Origin: Siminovitchia terrae
GTDB taxonomy: Bacteria > Bacillota > Bacilli > Bacillales > Bacillaceae_C
Reading direction: 5' to 3'
Assembly (NCBI RefSeq): GCF_003605405.2
Contig: NZ_QYTW02000009.1
Coordinates: 52,488 to 116,487, forward strand
Length of the DNA stretch: 64,000 bases
Shown here: one piece after another, positions 1 to 9,256 of the stretch
Layout: the number at the start of each line of letters is the position of its first letter
How positions within the stretch are numbered: position 1 is the first letter of the stretch
Translations under genes and position numbers: made by a program
Notes under the pieces: generated by a model
What the model was told of the DNA's origin: nothing
Seen by the model: only the letters and a program-made list of their open reading frames with translations
Database searches by the model: none

Positions 1-1
1 C

Positions 2-157
2 ATGATCTTCATTATGAGTTTCATCGGCTATGATGTTATCTCATTGATCAGGCAGCCGGTCAGGACTGGGATTGCACTCGGAGCCATCGTAATTTTATGG
101 TATATTGGGAAGCGGATTGAAGTGAAACTGAAACAAAAGCAATATGATCGGGGATAA
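2..157 (+). CDS. C-terminal end of a membrane protein (5' end outside window)
   Basis: An open frame runs from the window edge to a TAA at 155-157 and gives about 51 residues. It has hydrophobic stretches (FIMSFIGYDV and IALGAIVILWYIG) and ends in a basic tail (GKRIEVKLKQKQYDRG), the usual look of a last membrane helix with a cytoplasmic tail. An intrinsic terminator follows at 178-216, which supports a real gene end. I do not recognise the family from this fragment. Confidence 0.6.
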   Translation: MIFIMSFIGYDVISLIRQPVRTGIALGAIVILWYIGKRIEVKLKQKQYDRG

Positions 158-177
158 TTTACATATTGTCAAAATGA

Positions 178-216
178 TAAAGGGAAAGCTGCTAAAAGTT
201 ATAGCGGCTTTTTTCT
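178..216 (+). terminator. intrinsic terminator after the partial gene
   Basis: AAAGCTGCTA pairs with TAGCGGCTTT (one G-T pair) around a short loop, followed by TTTTTTCTTTTT. Confidence 0.75.
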
Positions 217-277
217 TTTTGCTGAAAACGTATCTATGAATAGGAATGTATGTTCGTTTCTTAGCTGCCATGTATGG

Positions 278-283
278 TATAAT
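278..283 (+). promoter_or_regulatory. probable addB promoter -10 box
   Basis: A perfect TATAAT preceded by TGG lies 61 bases before the addB start. No good -35 hexamer is seen at 17 bases; TTTCTT lies at 15 and TTCGTT at 19. The addB Shine-Dalgarno AGAGGGG lies 8 bases before its ATG. Confidence 0.45.
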
Positions 284-344
284 AAGGTTACAAACATAGA
301 AGAGCAATTAAGATGATGTTTACAACAAAAGAGGGGTTGAAAGC

Positions 345-3300
345 ATGTCACTACGCTTCGTCATCGGCCGTACAGGAACAGGGAAAACAACTCTATTCCA
401 GAAGGAAATCAGAGAAAAACTGACAGAGCAACCTGATGGCCCTCCGATCTTGTATATTGTTCCGGAGCAAATGACTTTTATATCAGAATATGAATTGGTG
501 CAATCGGAGGGGCTTACGGGAATGATCCGTGCACAGGTATATAGCTTTCCTCGCCTTGCTTGGCGTATTTTTCAGGAGACAGGCGGAGCAAGTCGAATCC
601 ATGTGACTAGCACCGGGTTAAATATGCTCATAAAAAAAATAATTGAAGAACATAGATCTGAATTGAAGCTATTCAGGCAAGCATCTGATAAAACAGGATT
701 CATACAGCAGGTCGAACAGATATTCACAGAGTTCAAACATTACTGTGTCGAGCCGGACGATCTCGCTCAGAAAAGGGAAGAAGTAGGCTTTTTTCAATCC
801 CAGAAAGCACTTGCTGACAAGATGCATGACCTTGAATTGATCTATAGGCATTATGAAGATGCTTTAACGGGAAAATATCTGGACTCGAATGATTCCTTGA
901 GCTTGCTGGCGGAGTCGATTGAGAAATCTCGTTACTTACAGAATGCAGAAGTATATATAGATGGTTTTACCAGCTTTACACCTCAAGAATATATGGTGAT
1001 TGAACGACTGATGAAAACCTGCAGCCGTGTTTCTGTTTCTCTTATGCTTGACCGTCCATTTAAAAATGAAATCCCTGATGAGCTTCATTTATTCAGGATG
1101 ACGGGGGAAGCATACGGAAGCTTATATGAACTGGCAATCCAGGAAGGAATTACAGTTGAAGATGATGTGGTTCTCGGGGAAACCTTCAAATTTAAACATA
1201 ATAGCCTGAAATTCCTGGAGTCCAGGTTTGAAAGCAGGCCGTCGGGACAGTATACGGACAATCCGGTAATAAAACTGATGCAATCCGTCAATAAGCGTGC
1301 AGAAATTGAAGGAATTGCAAGAGAAATACGTCGATTCGTCATGGAAGATGGCTACCGTTATAAGGATATCGCGGTTTTGCTACGAAATGGGAACCAATAT
1401 CAAGGGGAGATAGAAACCGTTTTTTATGATTACGAAATTCCTTATTTCATTGATCAAAAACGCTCTATGCTTAACCATCCTCTTGTTGAACTGATTCGAT
1501 CCGTCCTGGAAGTGATCAACAGCAATTGGAGATATGAGCACGTGTTCCGTGCAATAAAAACCGATTTGTTCTTTCCGCTGGAAACTAATTTGAACGATTT
1601 AAGGGAGCAGATGGACAGGCTGGAAAACTATGTCCTGGCCTATGGGATCAAAGGCGCCGATTGGACGAAAAAAGACAGGTGGATATACCGCCGTTTCCGC
1701 GGATTGGAGTTGGATGGGGGTGTACAGACTGATGAAGAAAGGAAACTCGAAAAGGAGCTTGCTATATCAAGGGATATTGTCACCCTGCCCATCCTTAGGC
1801 TTACAAGGCGTCTAAAAAAAGCAGAAACAGGGCGGGATCTGTGCGAAGCCGTCTATTTCTTTTTGGAAGAACTTGATATTCCTAGAAAGCTGGAGGTTCT
1901 AAGTCAGAAAGCTGAAGAGAAAGGCAAGCTTGTTGAATCAAGGGAACATGATCAGGCCTGGAATGATGTCATGGAGCTGCTCGACCAATTCGTGGAGATT
2001 TTAGGGGATACAAAAATGACATTAGAAGAGTTTATCCCAGTGATGAATGCGGGATTGGAAGAGATGAAGTTTTCATTGATTCCCCCAGCCATTGATCAGA
2101 TCTTTGTAGCAAACCTTGAGCAGTCGCGTTTTTCTCGTGTTAAGGTTTCGTTTATCGTCGGATTGAATGACGGTGTCCTTCCCGCTAAATTCAGCGAAGG
2201 GGGAGTCTTTTCGGATGAAGACCGGACAGCGTTGATGGATTCTGGGATGAATATCGCCCCTGACAGCAGAAGAAGGCTTCTCAATGAAGAGTTCGTCGCC
2301 TATAGGGCATTTACTTCAGCAGAGGAGCAGCTGCTGCTTTCTTGGCCTTTGGCGGATGACGAGGGTAAGGCACTCCAGCCATCCCCTTACATTGATAGAA
2401 TTAAAGGAATGTTTCCTCAGGTAGTAGAAACAATCGCTGTGAATGATCCAGCAGAATTAAGCGGTGATCATCAATTTGAATATATCTCCCACCCGGATTC
2501 GGCGATAGCTTATTTGACGGGACAATTGAACCTAAAGAAAAGAAATTATCCCGTTGCACCATTTTGGTGGGATGTCTATAACTTTTATATGTCAGACTCG
2601 CTTTGGAAAAGAAGGGCTGAAAGGATTTTATCAAGCTTATTCTTTAATAATGGAACGAAGAAACTCTCGGAAAATACGAGCAAAGAGCTGTATGGGGACA
2701 ATATTACGGCAAGCGTATCGAGAATGGAGCTTTTTAACAGCTGTCCTTTCTCCCATTTCGCATTGCATGGCTTAAAGCTCCGGGACCGTGACATTTTCAA
2801 GCTTGAAGCACCTCATATTGGAGATTTATTTCATGCTGCTTTGAAGTGGATTGCAGATGAAGTGAACAAAAACAATTTGAAGTGGTCAGACCTGACGAAA
2901 AAACAATGTGAACAACTGGCCAGGGAAGCAGTGGCCTATTTGGCCCCAAAACTTCAAAATCAAATTCTGTTAAGCTCCAACCGTTTTTACTATATTAAAA
3001 GAAAGCTTGAACAGGTGATTGGCAGGGCCTCTTATGTAATGAGCGGGCATGCGAAGGAAAGCGGGTTTATACCTGTTGGATTAGAGCTGGCCTTTGGACC
3101 GAAGCAGCCACTTCCTCCATTGTCCTTCACATTGAAAAATGGGATGAAGATGGAGTTGCAGGGGCGGATCGACCGTGTAGATAAAGCTGAGAACGACCAT
3201 GGGATTTACTTACGGGTGATTGATTATAAATCCAGCGCAAGGGAGCTGGATCTAAGTGAAGTCTATTACGGGCTTTCATTGCAAATGCTTACGTATTTAG

Positions 3301-3839
3301 ACATTATCATTACTTATTCAAAGCAGCTGATTGGAGAAGAAGCATTCCCAGCAGGGGTATTTTATTTCCATCTACATAATCCGATGATTCAAACTGAGAA
3401 AATCATGACATTATCTGAAATAGAGGAAGAAATATTCAAGAAGTTTAAGATGAAGGGGATTGTCCTTGAAGATGCGGATTTAGTTCGTCTGATGGATTTC
3501 TCTTTGGAGACAGGTGAATCCAATATCATTTCGGCAGGGATAAAAAAGGACGGTACGCTAAGTGCCAGATCAAAATCCGCAACGAAAGAAGAGCTTGGAC
3601 TCTTGAGGCGTCATGTACGTTCTCTTTATCAACAGTCGGGAAATGGAATCATATCGGGGAAAGTGGATATAGACCCTTATCGAATGAAGGATAAAACGCC
3701 GTGTAAATTTTGTCTGTATAAACCAGTTTGCCAGTTTGACCCAGCTTTGCCGGAAAATGAATTTCGACTGATTCAGCCGGAAAAACGGGAAGCTGTCATT
3801 ACACGTATTCGGGAAGAAGGTGAAGAACTTGAAAACTGA
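345..3839 (+). CDS. addB: AddB, helicase-like/nuclease subunit of AddAB (RexB type)
   Basis: AddB pairs with AddA to form the Gram-positive RecBCD-like helicase-nuclease that resects double-strand breaks and recognises Chi. The 1164-residue length is normal for the family. A P-loop GRTGTGKT is at residues 8-15. The C-terminal nuclease domain shows D960-Y-K962 (motif IDYKSS). Four cysteines that in the family hold a 4Fe-4S cluster are present: C800 (NSCPF) and C1120, C1123, C1129 (CKFCLYKPVC). The ATG at 345 has an AGAGGGG Shine-Dalgarno. Its end overlaps addA, so the two are translationally coupled. Confidence 0.97.
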   Translation: MSLRFVIGRTGTGKTTLFQKEIREKLTEQPDGPPILYIVPEQMTFISEYELVQSEGLTGMIRAQVYSFPRLAWRIFQETGGASRIHVTSTGLNMLIKKIIEEHRSELKLFRQASDKTGFIQQVEQIFTEFKHYCVEPDDLAQKREEVGFFQSQKALADKMHDLELIYRHYEDALTGKYLDSNDSLSLLAESIEKSRYLQNAEVYIDGFTSFTPQEYMVIERLMKTCSRVSVSLMLDRPFKNEIPDELHLFRMTGEAYGSLYELAIQEGITVEDDVVLGETFKFKHNSLKFLESRFESRPSGQYTDNPVIKLMQSVNKRAEIEGIAREIRRFVMEDGYRYKDIAVLLRNGNQYQGEIETVFYDYEIPYFIDQKRSMLNHPLVELIRSVLEVINSNWRYEHVFRAIKTDLFFPLETNLNDLREQMDRLENYVLAYGIKGADWTKKDRWIYRRFRGLELDGGVQTDEERKLEKELAISRDIVTLPILRLTRRLKKAETGRDLCEAVYFFLEELDIPRKLEVLSQKAEEKGKLVESREHDQAWNDVMELLDQFVEILGDTKMTLEEFIPVMNAGLEEMKFSLIPPAIDQIFVANLEQSRFSRVKVSFIVGLNDGVLPAKFSEGGVFSDEDRTALMDSGMNIAPDSRRRLLNEEFVAYRAFTSAEEQLLLSWPLADDEGKALQPSPYIDRIKGMFPQVVETIAVNDPAELSGDHQFEYISHPDSAIAYLTGQLNLKKRNYPVAPFWWDVYNFYMSDSLWKRRAERILSSLFFNNGTKKLSENTSKELYGDNITASVSRMELFNSCPFSHFALHGLKLRDRDIFKLEAPHIGDLFHAALKWIADEVNKNNLKWSDLTKKQCEQLAREAVAYLAPKLQNQILLSSNRFYYIKRKLEQVIGRASYVMSGHAKESGFIPVGLELAFGPKQPLPPLSFTLKNGMKMELQGRIDRVDKAENDHGIYLRVIDYKSSARELDLSEVYYGLSLQMLTYLDIIITYSKQLIGEEAFPAGVFYFHLHNPMIQTEKIMTLSEIEEEIFKKFKMKGIVLEDADLVRLMDFSLETGESNIISAGIKKDGTLSARSKSATKEELGLLRRHVRSLYQQSGNGIISGKVDIDPYRMKDKTPCKFCLYKPVCQFDPALPENEFRLIQPEKREAVITRIREEGEELEN

Positions 3840-6800
3840 TATTCCAGTAAAACCTGAACATGCGAAATGGACGGATGATCAGTGGAAAGCAATTTATGCA
3901 AAAGACCAGGATATATTGGTAGCTGCTGCGGCTGGTTCCGGAAAAACCGCCGTGCTTGTCGAGCGAATCATTCAAAGAGTTATTGCTGAGACAGATCCGC
4001 TTGATGTCGATCAGCTGCTCGTTGTCACCTTTACGAATGCCGCTGCGGCAGAAATGAGAGCAAGAATAGGGGAAGCGCTGACCCAGGCAATCAACGAACG
4101 GTCGGAATCCGTCCATCTAAGAAAACAACTAGGCTTGTTAAACAGGGCATCTATTTCAACACTTCATTCCTTTTGTCTCGATGCAGTGAGAAAGCATTAT
4201 TACATGATTGATATCGATCCTCACTTTAGGGTAGCCGACGATAATGAAATCGGCCTCCTGCGAGATGAAGTGCTGGATGATCTATTTGAAGAAGAATACG
4301 GAAAAAAGAACAATGACCAGTTTTTCGAGCTGGTTGACACTTTTACAGGAGACCGGAGCGATGGAGAGCTTCAGGAACTTGTTCTTAAATTATATGATTT
4401 CTCCAGGTCTCACCCGCATCCGGACCGTTGGTTGGATGCCCTTGTTAATATGTATAATATTCCGGAAGGTACCAGCATTGAGGACCTTCCATTTACACAG
4501 ATATTATTGTCCGATATTAAGCTGCAGCTTACAGGTGCAAGGCAAATGCTTGAAGAGGCTTATGAAATGACCAAAATGCCGGGCGGGCCGGCTCCAAGAG
4601 CAGCCAATTATCTGGATGACTTGGAAATAGTGAATCGGATGATAAAGGCAACAACAGAAAGCTGGGAAATTCTTCACAGCGAGATGAACAACTGGAAGTT
4701 TACCAGGGCAAAAAGCTGTCGCGGAGACGATTACGATCGCAAACTATTGGAAGATGCCGATGCACTTAGAAAGAAGGCCAAAGGTATTTTAGAAAAGATT
4801 GTCAAGGATGTTTTTGCAAGAGAAGCGGAAGGCTTTTTGCGTGACATGCGCCAAATGCACCCGATTTATCAGGCGTTGGTCCAGCTTGGAAAGTTATTTT
4901 CCATCCGTTTCACTCTTGAGAAAAAAGAAAAAGGGATCGTAGATTTTGCTGATCTTGAGCATTTTGCTCTTCATATATTTGTGGATGGTGAGAGTTCTGA
5001 AAATGAAATCCAGCCTTCCGAAATTGCTTTGGAGTATCGGAATCAGTTTAGGGAAGTGCTTGTAGATGAATATCAGGATGTAAACATGGTTCAGGAAACA
5101 ATTCTTCAGCTTATTTCGGCCGACGGTGAATATGACGGGAATTTATTTATGGTTGGGGATGTGAAACAGTCGATTTACCGATTCCGCCTTGCAGAACCGA
5201 ATTTGTTTTTGGCAAAATATACGAGGTTCGATTCTGACGGAATTAACAACGGTCTTCGGATTGATCTGTCCAGAAATTTCCGGAGCAGGGCAGAAGTATT
5301 GGATGGCACGAACTTTCTATTTAAGCAGTTTATGGGAAAAAGTGTCGGAGAAATTGATTACAACAAAGATGCCGAGCTTGTTCTTGGTGCAGGTTATCCT
5401 TCGGATGACGTTTACCCAATAGAGGTTGTACTTATTGATCAATCAGAGGAATCGGATTCAGAGAGTAATCTGCAAGAAGACGGGTTCAATGAAGAAGAAA
5501 TCGAGCAATCCCGATTGGAAGCCAGATTCTTGGCAAAGAAAATCAGGGAGATCGTTGATGGGGAGAAGTCTGTTTATGATCCGAAAATTGGACTGCACCG
5601 TCCAGTTCAGTATAAGGATATTGTCATCTTGTTAAGATCTCTTACCTGGGCACAAGATATTATGGATGAGTTGAAACATGAAGGGATTCCAGTGTATGCC
5701 AACCTTTCATCCGGTTATTTTGAAGCGACAGAAGTAACGGTGATGATGTCACTTCTGAAAGTCGTCGACAATCCGGATCAGGATATCCCGCTAGCAGCTG
5801 TTCTCCGCTCTCCAATCGTCGGCCTTGACGAAGAAGCCTTGGCCCAAATCAGGATGAACTTTAGGAAGGGCAGTTTTTACGAGGCTGTAAAAAAATTTGT
5901 TAAAATGCCTGGTGATGCATCCCTTGAAAGAGTCAGGGAGAAGCTGACTCCATTTATTGGACAATTGAATGAATGGAGAAGCATGGCGAGAAGCGGGTTG
6001 CTGTCCAGCTTGATCTGGCAGCTGTATCGGGATACAGGTTTTTATGAATTTGTAGGCGGACTCCCAGGGGGAAAGCAAAGGCAAGCCAATTTAAGGGCGC
6101 TGTATGACAGGGCCTCCCAGTACGAGGAAACATCCTTCAGAGGTTTGTTTCGTTTCCTGCGCTTCATTGAGAGGATGCAGGACCGTGGCAAAGATTTAGG
6201 GGCTGCCCGTGCACTGGGAGAGCAGGAGGATGTTGTTCGGCTGATGACTATCCATTCCAGCAAAGGTTTGGAATTTCCTATTGTATTTGCTGCAGGATTA
6301 GGGCGCAAGTTCAACATGCAGGACATCAACAGCTCGTATTTGTTTGATAAGGACTTCGGCTTTGCCAGCAAATATATTGATTCTGATAAGAGAATCTCTT
6401 ATCCATCCCTGCCGCAACTAGCGCTGAAAAGAAAAAAGAGAATGGAACTCGCTGCAGAGGAAATGAGGGTTCTATATGTGGCTCTTACGCGTGCAAAGGA
6501 AAAGCTGTATCTCATTGGGATTGTTAAAAATTTGGAAAAAGAGATCAAAAAGTGGTCCAAAGGAAGCCTTAAAGGAGATTGGCTCCTGAAGGATTTTGAT
6601 CGGGCATCTGCTTCAACATTTATGGATTGGATCGGACCTGCGATTATCAGGCACAAAGACTGCAATATTGCTGATATAGCAGATGTTTTTGGAGAAGTCA
6701 GCAATCATCCATCTCGGTGGAAAGTAGATATTGTACCGACATCCGTGCTACAGTCAGCAGCAGAGGAAGTAGAAAGGGAGTCTGATGACTGGCTTGAGAC

Positions 6801-7575
6801 CGTGAAGGAAGGGCTGTCTATAAGTATCGAATCACCTTTGAAAGAGAAGGTGTTTTCAAGGCTTAATTGGAGTTATCCTCATTTGATTGCTTCAAAGAGA
6901 ATGTCGAAACAAACGGTTTCGGAACTTAAAAGAATGGCTGAAATAAAAGATGAGGCCAGCGCTGTAACCTTAATGGGTGGAAGCGGGCGTAGGACCTCCC
7001 CGATTTTTAACAAGCCGAAATTTCTTGAAAAGCAATCCATATCGCCAGCTGAACGTGGGACAGTCATGCATGCGGTCATGCAGCATATTCCACTTGACGA
7101 AGCTCCGTCACTAATGTCTGTTGAGCATCTGTTAGATGATTTAATTCAAAAAGAAATCCTTACGCTTGAACAGGCAGATGCAGTTTCAGGTGAGCAAATC
7201 GTACATTTTTTTCAAAGTAATCTGGGCAGGAGAATCCTAGAATCACCCAAAACTGAACGGGAAGTTCCTTTCACAATGGGCATTAAGGCAAAAGAAGTCT
7301 ACCCCGATTGGGATGGTGAAGACGAATCTGTTATCGTCCAGGGAATGATCGACTGCATCGTGTTGGAAGAGGATGGTGCCATATTGGTCGATTATAAAAC
7401 AGATGCTATCACTAACCGATTTCCGGGAGGTTTCGACCAAGCCAAAAAGGTGCTTGAAAAGAGATATCAGATGCAAGTCCATTTATATGGACAGGCCATT
7501 GAACAAATTTGGAAGAAGAAAGTGAAAGAAAAATATCTATACTTCTTTGATGGCAGCCACATTTTAAAATTATAA
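3829..7575 (+). CDS. addA: AddA, UvrD-family helicase/nuclease subunit of AddAB
   Basis: AddA is the 3'-5' helicase and second nuclease of the AddAB complex. From N to C: Walker A AAAGSGKT (about residues 33-40), Walker B DEYQD (from residue 413), the UvrD C-terminal helicase motifs (MTIHSSKGLEFPIVF), and a RecB-type nuclease with D1188-Y-K1190. I prefer the TTG at 3829 because GAAGAAGG lies 8-9 bases upstream and the N-terminus then matches family members. A GTG at 3820 in the same frame is the alternative but has no properly spaced Shine-Dalgarno. The start lies inside the addB 3' end. In B. subtilis sbcDC follows; here repeats follow. Confidence 0.97.
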   Translation: MKTDIPVKPEHAKWTDDQWKAIYAKDQDILVAAAAGSGKTAVLVERIIQRVIAETDPLDVDQLLVVTFTNAAAAEMRARIGEALTQAINERSESVHLRKQLGLLNRASISTLHSFCLDAVRKHYYMIDIDPHFRVADDNEIGLLRDEVLDDLFEEEYGKKNNDQFFELVDTFTGDRSDGELQELVLKLYDFSRSHPHPDRWLDALVNMYNIPEGTSIEDLPFTQILLSDIKLQLTGARQMLEEAYEMTKMPGGPAPRAANYLDDLEIVNRMIKATTESWEILHSEMNNWKFTRAKSCRGDDYDRKLLEDADALRKKAKGILEKIVKDVFAREAEGFLRDMRQMHPIYQALVQLGKLFSIRFTLEKKEKGIVDFADLEHFALHIFVDGESSENEIQPSEIALEYRNQFREVLVDEYQDVNMVQETILQLISADGEYDGNLFMVGDVKQSIYRFRLAEPNLFLAKYTRFDSDGINNGLRIDLSRNFRSRAEVLDGTNFLFKQFMGKSVGEIDYNKDAELVLGAGYPSDDVYPIEVVLIDQSEESDSESNLQEDGFNEEEIEQSRLEARFLAKKIREIVDGEKSVYDPKIGLHRPVQYKDIVILLRSLTWAQDIMDELKHEGIPVYANLSSGYFEATEVTVMMSLLKVVDNPDQDIPLAAVLRSPIVGLDEEALAQIRMNFRKGSFYEAVKKFVKMPGDASLERVREKLTPFIGQLNEWRSMARSGLLSSLIWQLYRDTGFYEFVGGLPGGKQRQANLRALYDRASQYEETSFRGLFRFLRFIERMQDRGKDLGAARALGEQEDVVRLMTIHSSKGLEFPIVFAAGLGRKFNMQDINSSYLFDKDFGFASKYIDSDKRISYPSLPQLALKRKKRMELAAEEMRVLYVALTRAKEKLYLIGIVKNLEKEIKKWSKGSLKGDWLLKDFDRASASTFMDWIGPAIIRHKDCNIADIADVFGEVSNHPSRWKVDIVPTSVLQSAAEEVERESDDWLETVKEGLSISIESPLKEKVFSRLNWSYPHLIASKRMSKQTVSELKRMAEIKDEASAVTLMGGSGRRTSPIFNKPKFLEKQSISPAERGTVMHAVMQHIPLDEAPSLMSVEHLLDDLIQKEILTLEQADAVSGEQIVHFFQSNLGRRILESPKTEREVPFTMGIKAKEVYPDWDGEDESVIVQGMIDCIVLEEDGAILVDYKTDAITNRFPGGFDQAKKVLEKRYQMQVHLYGQAIEQIWKKKVKEKYLYFFDGSHILKL

Positions 7576-7578
7576 CGA

Positions 7579-7624
7579 AAGAGTGCCAAATAGGGAAAAT
7601 CAGTCCCTTGGCACTCTTTTCTTT
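7579..7624 (+). terminator. intrinsic terminator of addBA
   Basis: AAGAGTGCCAA pairs with TTGGCACTCTT around a 19-base interior and is followed by TTTTCTTTG. Confidence 0.85.
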
Positions 7625-7683
7625 GTTGTATAGGAAATTATAAAATTCTATGCTTGTGTATAACTTGTTTATCAGATTGTGCT

Positions 7684-8016
7684 ACGTCCAGCTCCAGCGC
7701 CTATCGACTAGCAGACTTCGCGCCTCCTCCTACGATAAGTCAACATCGGCTCCGACGGACAGGACGTCCTAGTGCAAGCGAAGCGACAGGATGTCGCGTT
7801 TTGAGCCTGCCTTCGTCGCCGTGTTGTCTGGCTGCGAGTGCCATCGACTCGAGGTCATAAGCCAATCGCTGCTGAAGGCAAACTACACCTTCTTCAGCGC
7901 TCGTCTTATGCTTGTCGCCGATAAGCAGGCACTCTCGCACTTCGTGTTTCCTTTATCTCGTTGGAGTCACTCCAGTCTGTACGTCGATGAACAGGCGCTT
8001 GCGCTTTTGTTCTAAT
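7684..8016 (+). repeat. family B interspersed repeat, copy 1 (+ orientation)
   Basis: This copy starts with a GTCCAGCTCCAGCGCC left end and finishes with CAGGCGCTTGCGCTTTTGTTCTA. It holds one 58-bp-type unit with GGACAGGACGTCC and GCGACAGGATGTCGC hairpins (about 7755-7795). A long 3' section contains CTCGAGGTCATAAGCCAAT and is nearly identical to 47369-47500. The left AGCGCC and right GGCGCT ends are complementary and could close the structure. Together with copy 2 it fills the 660-base gap between addA and gerPF, where B. subtilis has sbcD/sbcC. Small open frames here are not conserved between copies. Confidence 0.8.
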
Positions 8017-8048
8017 AAAGGTGAATAGCTTATTTTTCACTAAACCCT

Positions 8049-8238
8049 GTGTCCAGCTCCGCCGTACAGGAAGTACAAGTGCAAGCGAAGCGACAGGACG
8101 TCCTAGTGCAGTTCGAAGCGACAGGATGTGCGATCCTGAATCGGGAGGTGGCTCTTTGAGGAGATCGAGTTATTGTGTCTCCCTCATTTTGAGTGTTCCA
8201 GTTTGTACGTCGGTAATCGGACGCTACCACTTTTCTTA
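8049..8238 (+). repeat. family B repeat, copy 2, ending on the gerPF stop codon
   Basis: It begins TGTGTCCAGCTCC, carries GTACAGGAAGTAC and GCGACAGGACGTCC hairpin units, and ends CCACTTTTCTTA. The terminal TTA (8236-8238) is, on the minus strand, the TAA stop codon of gerPF. Confidence 0.75.
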
Positions 8239-8454
8239 GTTATTCCCGACTGTCGGCTGGTCAACAAGATTCGTATCAAGTGTGTTGGTTCCACTGATTC
8301 CGTTATTCGTCACGATAAAACCGCCGGTATTGGCAGAGCCAGAACCTTCAAATGTTTTTACAGCACTTTTGGGAGAAATGACAGCTGTATCCCCAAACTG
8401 GACAACGCCTCCCCCGACATTGAAAATTTGGACAGGTCCAACAATAGCAGGCAT
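8236..8454 (-). CDS. gerPF: GerPF spore germination/coat permeability protein
   Basis: GerP proteins are made in the mother cell under SigK and are needed for germinants to cross the spore coat. This 72-residue protein has the GerPA/GerPF fold signature (MPAIVGPVQIFNVGGGVVQFGDTAVISPKS) and the family's usual length. It is the last gene of gerPABCDEF. Its TAA stop is also the terminal trinucleotide of a family B repeat (TAAGAAAAGTGG read on the minus strand). Repeats also separate it from gerPE. Confidence 0.93.
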   Translation of the reverse strand: MPAIVGPVQIFNVGGGVVQFGDTAVISPKSAVKTFEGSGSANTGGFIVTNNGISGTNTLDTNLVDQPTVGNN

Positions 8455-8483
8455 TTGTCATCACCCTATATGATAATTTTGAT

Positions 8484-8546
8484 TTGTCCAGCAACTTCCA
8501 GGAAGTATTGGTGCTGGCGAAGCCATAGGATATGATATGGCGTTTT
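8484..8546 (+). repeat. family B repeat fragment between gerPE and gerPF
   Basis: TTGTCCAGCAACTTCCAGGAAGT resembles the left end of the family. It is followed by a degenerate hairpin GCCATAGGATATGATATGGC. The fragment has no recognisable right end before the next copy starts at 8581. Confidence 0.5.
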
Positions 8547-8580
8547 AAGAGCTCAAAGCAATTTCGCCTTCTTTAGCATT

Positions 8581-8698
8581 TGTCTAGCTCCAGGCGCCAT
8601 CGGCGCAAGGATCAAGTCAAATTGCTGTGGTGGCTGAAAAGCTGCCTCCTTGCAATTCGCCTTGTGCGCCTAAGGCTGTGCGCCTTGCGCTCTCATTA
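8581..8698 (+). repeat. family B repeat, copy 3, reaching into the 3' end of gerPE
   Basis: It starts TGTCTAGCTCCAGGCGCC, continues with a GCGCAAGGATCAAGTCAAA block also seen on the minus strand at 24340-24370, and ends CTTGCGCTCTCATTA. It overlaps the last ~80 bases of gerPE, so its minus strand is translated as the GerPE C-terminus. Confidence 0.75.
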
Positions 8699-9066
8699 CC
8701 CGGAGAAATTTGACGGATATGAAGCACTCTTGCTTCTGAATTAATGTGATTAGTAGTACCTATTTGAACGATGGCAGAAGAAGAAATAGTTATTAGGTGA
8801 ATATTACCAACCTTGATATCTGGATACTCGTTATACTTCGTAATGGACGGCAGCTGCCTGGGTAATGAAGGAATTGGGATGGGCTTGTTGAAGGCATTGT
8901 AATTCTTGAAATTACCTTCGTTGCCAAAAAACAATTCTTTATATCTTTGTACGGCCAGAGCATCTGTGTAGGCTCTCAAATGTACAGTGTCGCCGATTTC
9001 AACGACAGAGCCGAATATCATATTTTTAATATCCATCGTCTTTACGACAGAACCTCTTAACGGCAT
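8617..9066 (-). CDS. gerPE: GerPE with a repeat-encoded C-terminal extension
   Basis: GerPE belongs to the GerP coat-permeability set. This one is 149 residues, longer than the ~128 I recall for B. subtilis. It begins MPLRGSVVKTMDIKN and has the typical GSVVEIGDTVHLRAYTDALAVQR segment. The last ~26 residues, from NESARRTALG to ATTAI, are translated from a family B repeat. In other genes the repeat end supplies an in-frame TAA. Here the TAA is out of frame (GGT AAT GAG) and translation runs into the element until a TGA. It starts 16 bases after the gerPD stop. Confidence 0.9.
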   Translation of the reverse strand: MPLRGSVVKTMDIKNMIFGSVVEIGDTVHLRAYTDALAVQRYKELFFGNEGNFKNYNAFNKPIPIPSLPRQLPSITKYNEYPDIKVGNIHLITISSSAIVQIGTTNHINSEARVLHIRQISPGNESARRTALGAQGELQGGSFSATTAI

Positions 9067-9082
9067 AATGGCATCTCCTTAT

Positions 9083-9256
9083 TTATCGGGAAAGAGGAAC
9101 GAAAGGCCCAATGATCAAAGATTCCGGCGGTGTGTCAAATAAAGATGCTAACTGAATTGTATCCGCATCTCCTACCAGCAGAATGGATGAAGCACTTACC
9201 CCGATCACCCGGATCTGCCCGACACATAATTCACGGTTCACTATATTAAGTTCCAT
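9083..9256 (-). CDS. gerPD: GerPD spore germination protein
   Basis: A short 57-residue frame begins MELNIVNRELCVGQIRVIG, continues with SASSILLVGDADTIQLASLFDT, and ends IIGPFVPLSR. Length, position between gerPC and gerPE, and the GQIxVxGVSxSSxLLVGD pattern fit GerPD. Its ATG (minus strand, 9254-9256) lies inside the end of gerPC, an 11-base overlap, with GGAGGGATGAACCCCC upstream as ribosome site. Mother-cell, spore-coat role as for the other GerP proteins. Confidence 0.9.
   Translation of the reverse strand: MELNIVNRELCVGQIRVIGVSASSILLVGDADTIQLASLFDTPPESLIIGPFVPLSR

Noticed and set aside
7680..8240. Several open frames of 60-75 residues across the repeats between addA and gerPF
   Set aside because: They run through family B elements, lack ribosome sites and are not kept between copies.
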